Source: CAZFGK01 sp964518635 (GTDB taxonomy: Bacteria > Zixibacteria > MSB-5A5 > GN15 > FEB-12). From it: a stretch of DNA of 64,000 nucleotides. A model generated the notes under the pieces. The model searched no databases. It was given only the letters and a program-made list of their open reading frames with translations, and was not told the DNA's origin. Below, piece by piece: positions 44,269 through 53,041 of the stretch; position 1 is the stretch's first letter; every line of letters starts with the position of its first letter. A program made the translations under genes and the position numbers. The stretch is from the NCBI GenBank assembly GCA_964518635.1, contig CAZFGK010000010.1, positions 38,839 to 102,838 on the forward strand. The letters are read 5' to 3'.

Positions 44269-45474
44269 ATGGGTCTGTCAGGGAATCTTAAGACCGTTGC
44301 ATTTCCGGATATCTTGCAGCTTCTGGCTACCGGCAAGAAAACCGGTATTCTTGAGTGTCGTACATCGACACGTCAGAAAGAAGTGGCGTTTCGTGACGGG
44401 AATATTGTCTTCGCCTCAAGTCTGAACAGCAGTGAAGATATGCTCGGGCAGATGCTGCTGCGTCGCGGAAGAATTTCCAAAGCAGATCTTGAACGCGCCA
44501 TCATGCTCCATAAACAGACCGGTCGTCAGATGGGGACTACCCTTGTCGACATGAATCTGTTTGAAAAGGATGAAATCGCCGAATGTCTGCGCCTGCAGAT
44601 TGAAGAGACGGTCTACAATCTGTTTTCGTGGCGTGAGGGGGAATTTTTCTTCCATGAAGGGGCACAGCCGAAAAACGCTCCGTTCCTGATCGAAATGAGC
44701 ACCATGAATGTGATCATGGAAGGGACGCGTCGTATCGACGAGTGGCTTGAGATTCAAAAAGTACTTCCCGCTGATGATGTGATGCTGCGTCTGGCGCGTA
44801 ACCCGCATGTAAGTAAAGAAGAGATTGCTCTTTCACTTGACGAATTTCGCCTTCTCGCTCTCATCAATGGAGAGCGGACGGTACCGGATCTCATCGAGCT
44901 CTCTCCTGTCGGAGAATTTGTGACCTGCCGAGCGGTCTACAGTCTGATCATCAGCAATCTGATCGAAGTCGCTGGTCGCAGAGAGATCAAGCAGGTGGAA
45001 GCCGAAGTTGATCAGGAAGAGATGATGCTCGCGGTGGTCTTTCGGCTCTATTCACACTGCTTCCACCAGATACGTCAGAAGACCGAATACATTCTGGGTG
45101 AGGCGAATCCGAAATTCCCGTCCTTTACGGCTCAATACCGAACCGGCATTCTGACCTTCTTCCCGGGTGTCGATCCCAACAGTGAGTTCATGCCATCCAT
45201 TGACAAGTTCATGGCAGCAGTGAAATCAATTCCTGAAAACATTCGGTACTACACCCTCATGTCCAATCTCGAACGAATGCTCAGTGAACAATTGGTCTAC
45301 GTGTATGCCCTTCTTGGTGAAGGGGCTTACCGGGATACAATGACTGCGGTTAAGAAAGAGATTTCTGAACCACTGGCTACGAATCGAGATGTGATGAAAA
45401 AATTTGCGCTGGAAGATGCCTTTTATACTGCCCTGAAACGGACCGACAAAACGGTCAAGACGATACGAGGTTAG
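44269..45474 (+). CDS. PATAN (DUF4388) domain protein
   Basis: The 401-residue protein begins with a PATAN/DUF4388 domain (MGLSGNLKTVAFPDILQLLA ... KTGILECRTSTRQKEVAFRDGNIVFASS), followed by a segment with MLGQMLLRRGRISKADLERAI. The rest is helical and unrecognised (about residues 180-401). PATAN domains occur with two-component, MglA and pilus regulators in several phyla and are thought to mediate protein contacts. AAGGAAG precedes the ATG. It heads the block of small-GTPase and pilus genes, so a role in motility control is likely by context. Confidence 0.8.
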   Translation: MGLSGNLKTVAFPDILQLLATGKKTGILECRTSTRQKEVAFRDGNIVFASSLNSSEDMLGQMLLRRGRISKADLERAIMLHKQTGRQMGTTLVDMNLFEKDEIAECLRLQIEETVYNLFSWREGEFFFHEGAQPKNAPFLIEMSTMNVIMEGTRRIDEWLEIQKVLPADDVMLRLARNPHVSKEEIALSLDEFRLLALINGERTVPDLIELSPVGEFVTCRAVYSLIISNLIEVAGRREIKQVEAEVDQEEMMLAVVFRLYSHCFHQIRQKTEYILGEANPKFPSFTAQYRTGILTFFPGVDPNSEFMPSIDKFMAAVKSIPENIRYYTLMSNLERMLSEQLVYVYALLGEGAYRDTMTAVKKEISEPLATNRDVMKKFALEDAFYTALKRTDKTVKTIRG

Positions 45475-45478
45475 ACTG

Positions 45479-45850
45479 ATGCGTACCATTTTGACTCCCG
45501 CAGTGATCGCTGCTGCTCTTCTGATGTTTCTGCCGACAGCAGGGCATGCTGCCAACTTCGCAGCCCTTGCTCAGCCGACGACGCTTGCCACATTGATCAT
45601 GCTGGTTGCAGCCGGGTTCTGCGGTTTTGTGGCATTCCAGTTGTGGACCATAGTCCGCGGCGGACAGATGAGTAGTGCCTGGCAACTGTTCGTCCTTGCC
45701 TTCGCCTTGTTGGCGATTGTCCAGCTTCTGAATCTCCTGAACGCACTTGAAATTGCGGCGATCCCCGGCTGGGTGATCTTCGCCTTTTCGGCTGTCATGG
45801 TCGGGGCTTTCATCCTAGCCCTCACCAAAAGCCGCCAAACCCTGGGTTAA
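45479..45850 (+). CDS. Small membrane protein of unknown function
   Basis: The 123-residue protein has an N-terminal signal-like helix (PAVIAAALLMFLPTAGHA) and three further helices (TLIMLVAAGFCGFVAFQLW, LFVLAFALLAIVQLL, WVIFAFSAVMVGAFILAL). I know of no family. It begins 4 bases after the PATAN gene stop, which suggests a shared transcript and perhaps a membrane anchor role for that protein. Confidence 0.7.
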   Translation: MRTILTPAVIAAALLMFLPTAGHAANFAALAQPTTLATLIMLVAAGFCGFVAFQLWTIVRGGQMSSAWQLFVLAFALLAIVQLLNLLNALEIAAIPGWVIFAFSAVMVGAFILALTKSRQTLG

Positions 45851-45964
45851 TGTTTGTTTGACCCAATCGCTTGAAAGAGCTATGATTCTTTCTGCGATAA
45901 AAACAAGAACGAGCTAACATATTGTCGGACGGATATTTGCCGCCGACACCTGGATAGGGAGTTT

Positions 45965-46876
45965 GTGACACTCACTGCCGAAATTGATGACCGAATAGAG
46001 AAGTGTAATCGGATTCTGGATCAGGATCCGAATTCACAGATCTTTGCGTCCCTTGCTGAGGCCTACCGAAAAAAAGGTGACCTCGACAAGGCGTTTCGTA
46101 TTTGCCAGAATGGGCTTCGGGTTCATCCCTCGTATGCCTCGGCACATGTGGTCATGTCGAAGATCAATCTTGATCGTGGGCAGTATGATTGGGCTGAAGC
46201 AGAGATCAAAAAAGCGATCGAGATCGAAGGGCCAAACCGTGGGGTTGAGCTTCTACTCGCGGAGATCAGAATCTATCGCGGCGATTTTCAGAGTGCGATA
46301 ACGACATTGAAGCGACTCATCCAGGCCGATCCCGGAAATGACCAGATTCGCAAACTTCTCGATATTGCGCAGCGTTTGCCGGCCGAGCAGGCGCAGGCGA
46401 TGCAGGCCTCCAAAAATTTCCAGCCACGTCGTGCTTCTGATGGAAAATCAAAATCAGAGTCGACCCTAGCTGATGAAACAGTCGTCCAGTCTCGCGAACC
46501 GGAGCCACTGACCGCGAAACAGATCGCTCGTCAGTCGACGATGGTCCCGGATGTCAATGGTTCACTCTTTGTTACTGAAGATGGTCTCATTGTTGAAAAT
46601 GAATGGTCGGGGAAACTCGATTCCGTAGTCTGTGCCGCAACGATGGCAGAACTTGATCGGTTCCTGAGTCAGGAATTGGTGCGCGCTGCCTTTGGACGTT
46701 GTCAGGCACTGCTTATCGAATCAACCGGACCGATTTTTTATCTCGTGCATGTGAATGATGGTTTCTTCCTGTTTGTGTGTGATGGACGTATCAATCTCGG
46801 CACCCTTCGAATGAAGATCAGCTCACTGGTTTCGAGATATCAGGCACTCCCCATGGTAGAAGGGATTTCGATATGA
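45965..46876 (+). CDS. TPR protein with C-terminal roadblock-like domain
   Basis: Residues ~1-140 hold about four tetratricopeptide repeats (QIFASLAEAYRKKGDLDKAF, ASAHVVMSKINLDRGQYDWA). A charged linker follows, then a roadblock/LC7-like domain at ~195-300 (SLFVTEDGLIVENEWSGKLD ... VNDGFFLFVCDGRINLGTLR). The GTG start has AGGGAG just upstream. The ATGA overlap with the next gene and the MglA downstream suggest a scaffold that brings other partners to the GTPase. Confidence 0.75.
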   Translation: MTLTAEIDDRIEKCNRILDQDPNSQIFASLAEAYRKKGDLDKAFRICQNGLRVHPSYASAHVVMSKINLDRGQYDWAEAEIKKAIEIEGPNRGVELLLAEIRIYRGDFQSAITTLKRLIQADPGNDQIRKLLDIAQRLPAEQAQAMQASKNFQPRRASDGKSKSESTLADETVVQSREPEPLTAKQIARQSTMVPDVNGSLFVTEDGLIVENEWSGKLDSVVCAATMAELDRFLSQELVRAAFGRCQALLIESTGPIFYLVHVNDGFFLFVCDGRINLGTLRMKISSLVSRYQALPMVEGISI

Positions 46877-47934
46877 GAAACCGGGAGCCAAATTACCAAC
46901 TCCTTGTGCTGCTTACCATGCTCATGGTTGTCGCACCGCTTCTCCTTTATCCGATACAGTTCGGTCTGCCGCTTCTGTTTCTGTCACTGCCGATTGTCAT
47001 TGGACTTGAAGCGATCTATTCCTTCGTCGTCTGGCGATTCGGATTTGGTGTCACAGAAAGCGGGACCCTCGTCAGCCGCATCGGCATGACCCTCGCGTAT
47101 CGGGGTGTTTGTGCACTTCTGCTTGCACTGACATTTCTGGTGGCTTACGAGACGGAATTCGTCAACGCACTTTCACTTGCAGGCTGGAACTATCTTCCCG
47201 CCCTGCTCATTCAGGCACTTGCCGCCCCGTGGGTTCTCGGATCGATTCAGCCCGGTACACCTGCTGCGAAAAGAGACAGTCAGCGGATCATCATTGACGG
47301 TCATCGTCCAGAACTCTCACGCCCGCTCCCGTCAGACGAACGTGCCAATCATGGCCCCCTCGTGACATTCACAAATGCAGAATCACGGGAGCAGACAGCC
47401 CGAGAAACGAGTGAAACCGAAATGCCCTGGCTTTCTTCCATTCGTTCTGATCGACCGAAAGAATCCTCCCGCCCACAGCCGATGCCGTCAACAAACTGGC
47501 AGCAATCGAGTCTGAATGCTCGTCCATTCGGCGACCTGACCGGATTTGATCGGGCGACGAGATACATCGGAGAACATGGCTCGGTACTCCTTGCCTGTGT
47601 AGTAGATCATGAAGGGCTCGTGCTCTCACGATATGCACGCGGCCCTCTTGATGCCGAAGAATGGGCACCGATGGCGATCCAGCTTTTTGATTCATCCCGT
47701 CATCTGCTTCAAAAACGGGGAGTCAATGCTCCGGAGAAAGTCGACTTGACCATGAACGACAAGCGAGTGATCGCTGCCCGTGAAGGGGAGATGGTCGTGC
47801 TGGTCATAGCGGATCGTCACGGAGATGAAACCCTTCCGGTTCGAATTCATCAATCACTCGAGACAATCGCCCGATATATGCAGGAACGCTACCCGGCTGC
47901 GGTCGGATTGAAGACGGAGAAGTCCTATGTATGA
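46873..47934 (+). CDS. Membrane-anchored roadblock/LC7 protein
   Basis: The first ~125 residues hold about four membrane helices (LLVLLTMLMVVAPLLLYPI, LLFLSLPIVIGLEAIYSFVV, YRGVCALLLALTFLVAY, YLPALLIQALAAPWVLG). A polar linker (~130-225) follows. The last ~125 residues are a roadblock/LC7 domain (GSVLLACVVDHEGLVLSRYA ... GEMVVLVIADRHGDETLPVR). I know of no characterised protein with this layout. It would fix a roadblock partner, and hence MglA, to the membrane. The stop overlaps the next gene by 8 bases. Confidence 0.75.
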   Translation: MRNREPNYQLLVLLTMLMVVAPLLLYPIQFGLPLLFLSLPIVIGLEAIYSFVVWRFGFGVTESGTLVSRIGMTLAYRGVCALLLALTFLVAYETEFVNALSLAGWNYLPALLIQALAAPWVLGSIQPGTPAAKRDSQRIIIDGHRPELSRPLPSDERANHGPLVTFTNAESREQTARETSETEMPWLSSIRSDRPKESSRPQPMPSTNWQQSSLNARPFGDLTGFDRATRYIGEHGSVLLACVVDHEGLVLSRYARGPLDAEEWAPMAIQLFDSSRHLLQKRGVNAPEKVDLTMNDKRVIAAREGEMVVLVIADRHGDETLPVRIHQSLETIARYMQERYPAAVGLKTEKSYV

Positions 47935-48265
47935 TGTACTCTCAGAACTGAATCGTACCCCGGGAATCACCGGATCGATGGTTGTCGGCAATGACGGGAT
48001 CGTCATCGCGGCGGATCTCGAAGCAGGCATGGAACCGGAAACGGTCGGTGCACTCGCGGCATCGATTTCAAGCAGCGTGCAAAAGTCGCTGGATCGTCTG
48101 CAGACCAGCCCGTTGTCGCAGGTGACGATTGAAGCTGAAAATGCAAAGCTCTTTTTCTCGGAAGCCGGTCTGGGGATTCTGGTCGTTACGACTGAGAAGG
48201 ATATCAACGTCGGGTTGATTCGTCTGGAAATCCGCAATGCGGTCAGCAAATTGAGATTGGTCTAA
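47927..48265 (+). CDS. MglB-like roadblock/LC7 protein
   Basis: The 112-residue protein is a single roadblock domain: ITGSMVVGNDGIVIAADLEAG, SSVQKSLDRLQT, then KLFFSEAGLGILVVTTEKDINVGLIRLEIRNAV. Length and position directly upstream of mglA are those of MglB, the GTPase-activating and polarity partner of MglA in Myxococcus. It acts as a dimer of dimers in the known case. Confidence 0.82.
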   Translation: MYDVLSELNRTPGITGSMVVGNDGIVIAADLEAGMEPETVGALAASISSSVQKSLDRLQTSPLSQVTIEAENAKLFFSEAGLGILVVTTEKDINVGLIRLEIRNAVSKLRLV

Positions 48266-48292
48266 ACTCTTTCAGCGAACAAGGACGCACCT

Positions 48293-49279
48293 ATGGTCAC
48301 CATTAACTATTCGGCGAAAGAGGTCTGCTGCAAGATCGTGTATTACGGTCCCGGTTTGTCTGGAAAGACAACCAACTTGCAGTATGTACACGCAAAAGTA
48401 CCAGACACAACGCGCGGGAAACTGATCTCGCTCGCGACAGAAGCTGATCGTACGCTCTATTTTGACTTCTTGCCGATTAATATCGGAACGATCAATGGCT
48501 TTCAGGCGAAGTTTCAGCTCTATACCGTTCCGGGTCAGGTCTATTACAACGCGACTCGAAAACTCGTGCTGCGTGGTGTCGATGGACTCGTCTTTGTCGC
48601 GGATAGTCAGCCGGACAAGATGGATGACAATATCGAATCACTCATGAATCTTGAAGAGAACCTGAAAGAGTACGGCTATGATCTGGATGAGCTTCCGATG
48701 GTCATTCAGTACAACAAACGTGATTTGCCGGGAGTCTTGTCGGTTGAAGAGATGAATGCGCGACTCAATGTACGGAATCGTCACTTTTACGAGGCCTCTG
48801 CTCCGACAGGTGTTGGTGTTTTTGATACACTGAAGCTGATCATAAAGCTGGTGCTCGATAAAGCAAAACAGACCGGCACCACAACCCGCACCAGTGCGGC
48901 TCCCGTCGCTCAGACTCCTGCACAGGAACGACCGGCAGCAGACTGGGGAAGTGGAGGAGAACGAGGTTCGGCTGATCGTCCCTATCCGGGAGCAGATCGA
49001 CCTTTTCCGGGTTCAGCGTCCCGTGATGAGGATACCACTCGCGCTCGCAACGCTGGTGTTGGTGTAGCGGCCGCTTCGATGAATGCGTCGACGCCGGACT
49101 ACAACCACACACCAACTTCACGTAGCTACGGCCCGGACCGGGGTGCCGCCGTAGCCGAAATGTCAGCCCCTCAGATGAATACGACACGAACCGCTGCGCC
49201 TCATATGGCTCCTTCTCTCCGCCGTCGGGAAGAGCCGAAAAAGCGTGGTTTCTTCAAACGACTTTTTGGATTGAAATAA
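48293..49279 (+). CDS. mglA: MglA-like small GTPase with long C-terminal tail
   Basis: Residues ~1-195 are an MglA GTPase: P-loop YYGPGLSGKTTNLQYV, switch region LATEADRTLYFDFLPI, the Thr-Val-Pro-Gly-Gln form of the G3 motif (YTVPGQVYYNATRK), and QYNKRDLP for guanine recognition. MglA from Myxococcus ends about there (~195 residues). This protein continues for ~130 residues of Ala/Thr/Pro/Gly-rich, probably disordered sequence with a small repeat (DRPYPGADRPFPG). It finishes PKKRGFFKRLFGLK, a basic amphipathic helix likely to bind membranes. MglA sets the leading pole for pilus motors, and pilB, pilT and pilC follow downstream. Confidence 0.9.
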   Translation: MVTINYSAKEVCCKIVYYGPGLSGKTTNLQYVHAKVPDTTRGKLISLATEADRTLYFDFLPINIGTINGFQAKFQLYTVPGQVYYNATRKLVLRGVDGLVFVADSQPDKMDDNIESLMNLEENLKEYGYDLDELPMVIQYNKRDLPGVLSVEEMNARLNVRNRHFYEASAPTGVGVFDTLKLIIKLVLDKAKQTGTTTRTSAAPVAQTPAQERPAADWGSGGERGSADRPYPGADRPFPGSASRDEDTTRARNAGVGVAAASMNASTPDYNHTPTSRSYGPDRGAAVAEMSAPQMNTTRTAAPHMAPSLRRREEPKKRGFFKRLFGLK

Positions 49280-49292
49280 TCGGGAGGCAGCA

Positions 49293-49787
49293 ATGGCCAA
49301 CGATAGTCTGATTCTGTACGAAGAAGAGATTGCACGGATTGACAGTCTCCTCAACAAGATGCTCAAGGGTTCCGAAGCGAAGTGCGCTTTGCTGGTGGAC
49401 AAGGATGGTCACCTGATCACACGTCAGGGTTTTACCCATTCCCTGGATACCACCGCGCTGGCGGCTCTGCTTGCCGGATCATTTGCATCAACGAAGGAAA
49501 TCGCACGCCTGGTTGGAGAACCGGAATTTTCGGTCCTCTTTCATCAGGGAAAGAAAGATCACATCCATATGTCGATTGTGGGTGAGCGATCGATTCTTGT
49601 CGTGATTTTCGATGACCGCACGACCATCGGTATGGTTCGCTTGTATGCCAAAGAAACGGCACTCGAACTTGCCAAAGTGCTGATCGAGAATGCACAGCGC
49701 GGGAATGTTCAGGCCGCGCAGACCGGATTGTCGAAGGACATGGCCGACGCCACAAGCGCGCGGCTGGATGACATTTTTCAGGACTAA
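49293..49787 (+). CDS. Second MglB-like roadblock/LC7 protein
   Basis: The 164-residue protein has a helical N-terminus (LYEEEIARIDSLLNKMLK), a roadblock domain (AKCALLVDKDGHLITRQGFT ... ERSILVVIFDDRTTIGMVRL) and a C-terminal helix ending RLDDIFQD. It differs clearly from the 112-residue one upstream of mglA. The two flank the GTPase gene, which suggests separate roles, for example GAP and exchange or localisation factor. It starts 13 bases after mglA. Confidence 0.8.
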   Translation: MANDSLILYEEEIARIDSLLNKMLKGSEAKCALLVDKDGHLITRQGFTHSLDTTALAALLAGSFASTKEIARLVGEPEFSVLFHQGKKDHIHMSIVGERSILVVIFDDRTTIGMVRLYAKETALELAKVLIENAQRGNVQAAQTGLSKDMADATSARLDDIFQD

Positions 49788-49879
49788 CTCGCCGTGCGAC
49801 GGTGGATCGGGCGCGAAACTCACGCGCTCGTCAGGTGTCGTGGCGATAATCGCAACAGGAAACGGACGAGAACGACACG

Positions 49880-51580
49880 ATGTCAGCTGAATTAGGCGCG
49901 ATGCTGGTGCAGGCCGGGAAGATTACTCCCGAGCAGGCCGAGAAAGCGCTACAAGTATCGAAAGAGAAGAAAGAAAAGTACGAGCAGGTCCTTGTCTCTA
50001 TCGGTGCCGTTAAATCGGAAGATGAAATCGCTGCCTTCATCGGCAAGCACCTGAAAATCGGTGCCCTTCGTCTTGGTGATATTGAAATCAATCCCGAAGT
50101 CATCAAGCTGATTCCGGTTGATATCGCTCGAAAATTCAAGGTTCTCGCGATCTCCCGCATTAACAAGACTCTTCTGGTTGCTGTATCTGATCCGAATAAT
50201 ATCTATGTTCTTGATGCCATCAAATTTATCACCGGCTGTACTATTCAGCCCGTTATCTCCCCTGAAAAAGCAATCGAAAAAGCAATTGAGCAGTACTATG
50301 CGGACAAAGGGCAATATAACGAGATTCTGAATCGGCTTGAGTCTGAAGACAACGGCATCGAAGTCGTCGAAGGGGACTCAGGCCCCAACGATTCTGATCT
50401 CTTGTCTGCCATTCAGGACAAGCCACTCGTCAAACTCGTTGACTCGATCATCGGTGACGCAATTCGTATGGGGGCTTCAGATATTCATCTGGAGACCTAC
50501 GAAAAACGAATTCGCGTTCGTTATCGTATTGACGGCGACTTGCAGGAGATGTCCCCACTTCCGTTCAAGTATCGTGCGGCGATTGTCTCCCGAATCAAGA
50601 TCATGGCCGAGCTCGACATTTCGGAGCGAAGACTTCCGCAGGATGGACGTATCAAGATCAAGATCAACGGTCGTACGGTTGATCTTCGTGTCTCGGTCCT
50701 GCCGACGATTTTCGGCGAAAAAGTCGTGATGCGAATTCTCGATCCGCTGGCTTTGAAAGTCGATCTCACCAAGCTTGGCTTTCGTCAGGAAGAGCTTGCC
50801 AAGTTTGAGGATAAAATTCGATCTCCCTATGGAATTGTGCTGGTCACTGGCCCGACGGGATCGGGTAAAACGACCACGCTCTACTCCGCACTTCAATCCC
50901 TTAATACCATTGATGTCAATATCATGACAGCTGAAGATCCGGTTGAGTTCAACTTCGAAGGAATCAATCAGGTCGCCGTGAAATCTGAAATCGGACTGAC
51001 TTTCGCCTCGGCACTTCGATCATTCCTGCGTCAGGATCCGGATATTGTCATGGTCGGTGAAATTCGTGACTCTGAAACCGCCGAGATTGCCATCAAGGCG
51101 GCACTCACCGGGCACTTAGTCTTTTCGACGTTGCACACCAATGACGCACCGTCCTCTGTTACTCGCCTGATTGATATGGGGACGCCATACTATCTTGTAG
51201 CTTCCGCGACAAAACTCATCCTTGCTCAGCGTATGGTTCGCCGAATTTGCACCAACTGTAAAGAAGAGATCAATCTGACTCAGGAACAGGTCGATTCACT
51301 CAAGCTTCCTCCTGAGTTGCTACGTGGGCTCCGATCATTCAAGGGGAAGGGTTGCAAAGACTGCAACAATACCGGTGGCTCGGGACGAATCGGTATTTTC
51401 GAAGTGATGCCCATTAGCTACGCAATCGAAGATGCGATTCTCAAGAAACAGCCGGATACCGTCATTCGTGATATCGCCGTTTCTGAAGGGATGTTCACCC
51501 TGCGCATGTCTGCTATTGAAAAGATGAAGCAGGGGATGTGCTCTATCGAAGAAGTATTCGCGGTAACAACCGCCGTCTGA
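49880..51580 (+). CDS. pilB: Type IV pilus assembly ATPase PilB
   Basis: The 566-residue ATPase has an N-terminal T2SSE_N/MshEN-like domain (LGAMLVQAGKITPEQAEKAL ... YEQVLVSIGAV). The core shows Walker A GPTGSGKTTTL, the Asp box TAEDPVEFNFEGI, Walker B QDPDIVMVGEIRD, HLVFSTLHTNDAPSS, and a four-cysteine zinc site (CTNC...CKDC). It drives pilus extension. The arginines of the c-di-GMP-binding MshEN motif are not evident, so direct control by that messenger is doubtful. It follows the GTPase module by about 90 bases. Confidence 0.95.
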   Translation: MSAELGAMLVQAGKITPEQAEKALQVSKEKKEKYEQVLVSIGAVKSEDEIAAFIGKHLKIGALRLGDIEINPEVIKLIPVDIARKFKVLAISRINKTLLVAVSDPNNIYVLDAIKFITGCTIQPVISPEKAIEKAIEQYYADKGQYNEILNRLESEDNGIEVVEGDSGPNDSDLLSAIQDKPLVKLVDSIIGDAIRMGASDIHLETYEKRIRVRYRIDGDLQEMSPLPFKYRAAIVSRIKIMAELDISERRLPQDGRIKIKINGRTVDLRVSVLPTIFGEKVVMRILDPLALKVDLTKLGFRQEELAKFEDKIRSPYGIVLVTGPTGSGKTTTLYSALQSLNTIDVNIMTAEDPVEFNFEGINQVAVKSEIGLTFASALRSFLRQDPDIVMVGEIRDSETAEIAIKAALTGHLVFSTLHTNDAPSSVTRLIDMGTPYYLVASATKLILAQRMVRRICTNCKEEINLTQEQVDSLKLPPELLRGLRSFKGKGCKDCNNTGGSGRIGIFEVMPISYAIEDAILKKQPDTVIRDIAVSEGMFTLRMSAIEKMKQGMCSIEEVFAVTTAV

Positions 51581-51907
51581 TCCCGCCTGACACTCGATTT
51601 CTTCCTCCAAGAAATCATATCTCTTAAACGGATATGAGCCGAGCGTATTGCTGCTCAAATTTTGCACAGATCAAATCTCATTGTTCAATCAATTCAGAAT
51701 CGAAACTCTGCCGACTCAGCGGTTTCACAGGGCAGAATCTTGCGTCACAGGTCATTGTGGGCGTGAAGTTTCCGGCAAGTACCGCCGATACTAGGCATCA
51801 GGAACCAGCCCCCGTGCCATGTCTGACATGCCGGAGGAATGGTCAGAATTCGAACGAAACAGCTGCCACCACGCGCCTGAAATCTGTTCAGCGCAAGAAA
51901 GTGAACA
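51581..51907 (+). other. Gene-free leader between pilB and pilT with a hairpin
   Basis: The 327-base gap contains no convincing gene. At 51596-51616, 8-base arms GATTTCTT and AAGAAATC enclose CCTCC; there is no T run, so it is at best a weak terminator or a processing site. The remainder may hold a promoter and an untranslated leader for pilT. I looked for the conserved parts of the c-di-GMP (GEMM) riboswitch and found only a CACAGGGCA fragment, not the rest. Confidence 0.4.
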
Positions 51908-52984
51908 ATGAGCACACTCCGCGAACTGCTCGATACGATGATCAAGATGAATGCGTCGGACCTGCATCTGACCACCGGGTCACCGCCGGTTGTTCGCGTG
52001 GATGGAAAACTGCAGCGTTTGAATTATGAGCCGCTTACATCGGAGCAGACCCGCAAGCTCGCCTACTCTATGCTCAGCGAAAAACAGAAGCTGAAATTCG
52101 AGCAGAATTCTGAACTAGATTTTTCCTTTGGAATTGAGTCGATGTCACGATTTCGCGCAAACATGTTTATGCAGAGAGGTAATGTTGCCGTTGCATTGCG
52201 TCAGATTCCGTACAAAGTTCGTCCATTCGAAGAACTTGGACTTCCCAAAGTCATCTCAGAGTTTGCGTCACTCCCTCGTGGGTTAGTCCTTGTGACAGGA
52301 CCGACTGGTTCAGGAAAATCGTCGACCCTTGCGGCGATCATCGACAAGATCAACCGGGAACGTCCGGTGCATATTATCACGGTTGAAGATCCGATCGAAT
52401 ATCTGCATCGACATCAGATGGCCCTGGTGAATCAGCGGGAAGTCTATGCTGATACCAATTCATTTGCTTCTGCTCTGAAATATGCCCTTCGAGAAGACCC
52501 AGATGTGGTGTTGGTCGGTGAAATGCGCGATCTGGAAACCATCGAAGCCGCGATTGGTATTTCGGAAACCGGTCACCTTGCCTTTGCTACGCTTCATACC
52601 AATTCCTGCGCAGAAACGATCAATCGAATTGTGGATGCCTTCCCGAGCAATCAACAGGAGCAGGTGCGAGTGGCGTTGTCATTCTGTCTGCAAGCGGTGG
52701 TTTCACAGATTCTGATTCCGAAGATTGGTGGCGGACGAATTCTCGCCCTTGAAGTGATGGTCGTGACTCCTGCTATTCGGGCCCTGATTCGTGATGATAA
52801 AGTGGCGCAGTTGTATTCGATGATTCAGGCCGGGCAGAAATTCGGTATGAAAACCATGAATCAGTCACTAGCTGAATTGTATACCTCCGGAAAGATCACC
52901 ATAAACGATGCCATGAGTTATTCACCGAATACCGGTGAACTTAATGAGATGCTGTCGCGTCAGAAGAGCCCGGCCTACTCATGA
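51908..52984 (+). CDS. pilT: Twitching motility / pilus retraction ATPase PilT
   Basis: The 358-residue ATPase shows ASDLHLTTGSPPVVRVDG, Walker A GPTGSGKSSTLAAIID, the Asp box TVEDPIEYLH, Walker B REDPDVVLVGEMRD, and the retraction-ATPase signature PAIRALIRDDKVAQLYSMIQ near the C-terminus. It depolymerises pili for twitching or DNA uptake. The start ATG lies after a purine-rich AAGAAAGTGA. pilC follows 57 bases downstream. Confidence 0.96.
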   Translation: MSTLRELLDTMIKMNASDLHLTTGSPPVVRVDGKLQRLNYEPLTSEQTRKLAYSMLSEKQKLKFEQNSELDFSFGIESMSRFRANMFMQRGNVAVALRQIPYKVRPFEELGLPKVISEFASLPRGLVLVTGPTGSGKSSTLAAIIDKINRERPVHIITVEDPIEYLHRHQMALVNQREVYADTNSFASALKYALREDPDVVLVGEMRDLETIEAAIGISETGHLAFATLHTNSCAETINRIVDAFPSNQQEQVRVALSFCLQAVVSQILIPKIGGGRILALEVMVVTPAIRALIRDDKVAQLYSMIQAGQKFGMKTMNQSLAELYTSGKITINDAMSYSPNTGELNEMLSRQKSPAYS

Positions 52985-53041
52985 AAACTGTGAATCGACA
53001 CACAGCATTGACTGTGAGCGAGGGAAGAAAGGATACCACCC

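Noticed and set aside
51700..51820. Possible c-di-GMP (GEMM-type) riboswitch before pilT
   Set aside because: Only a CACAGGGCA-like fragment matches; the conserved GNA tetraloop and GGGACGCAAAGCC-type segment are not present.
51634..52029. 131-residue open frame between pilB and pilT
   Set aside because: It overlaps the pilT start in another frame, has no ribosome site, and its sequence resembles no protein family.
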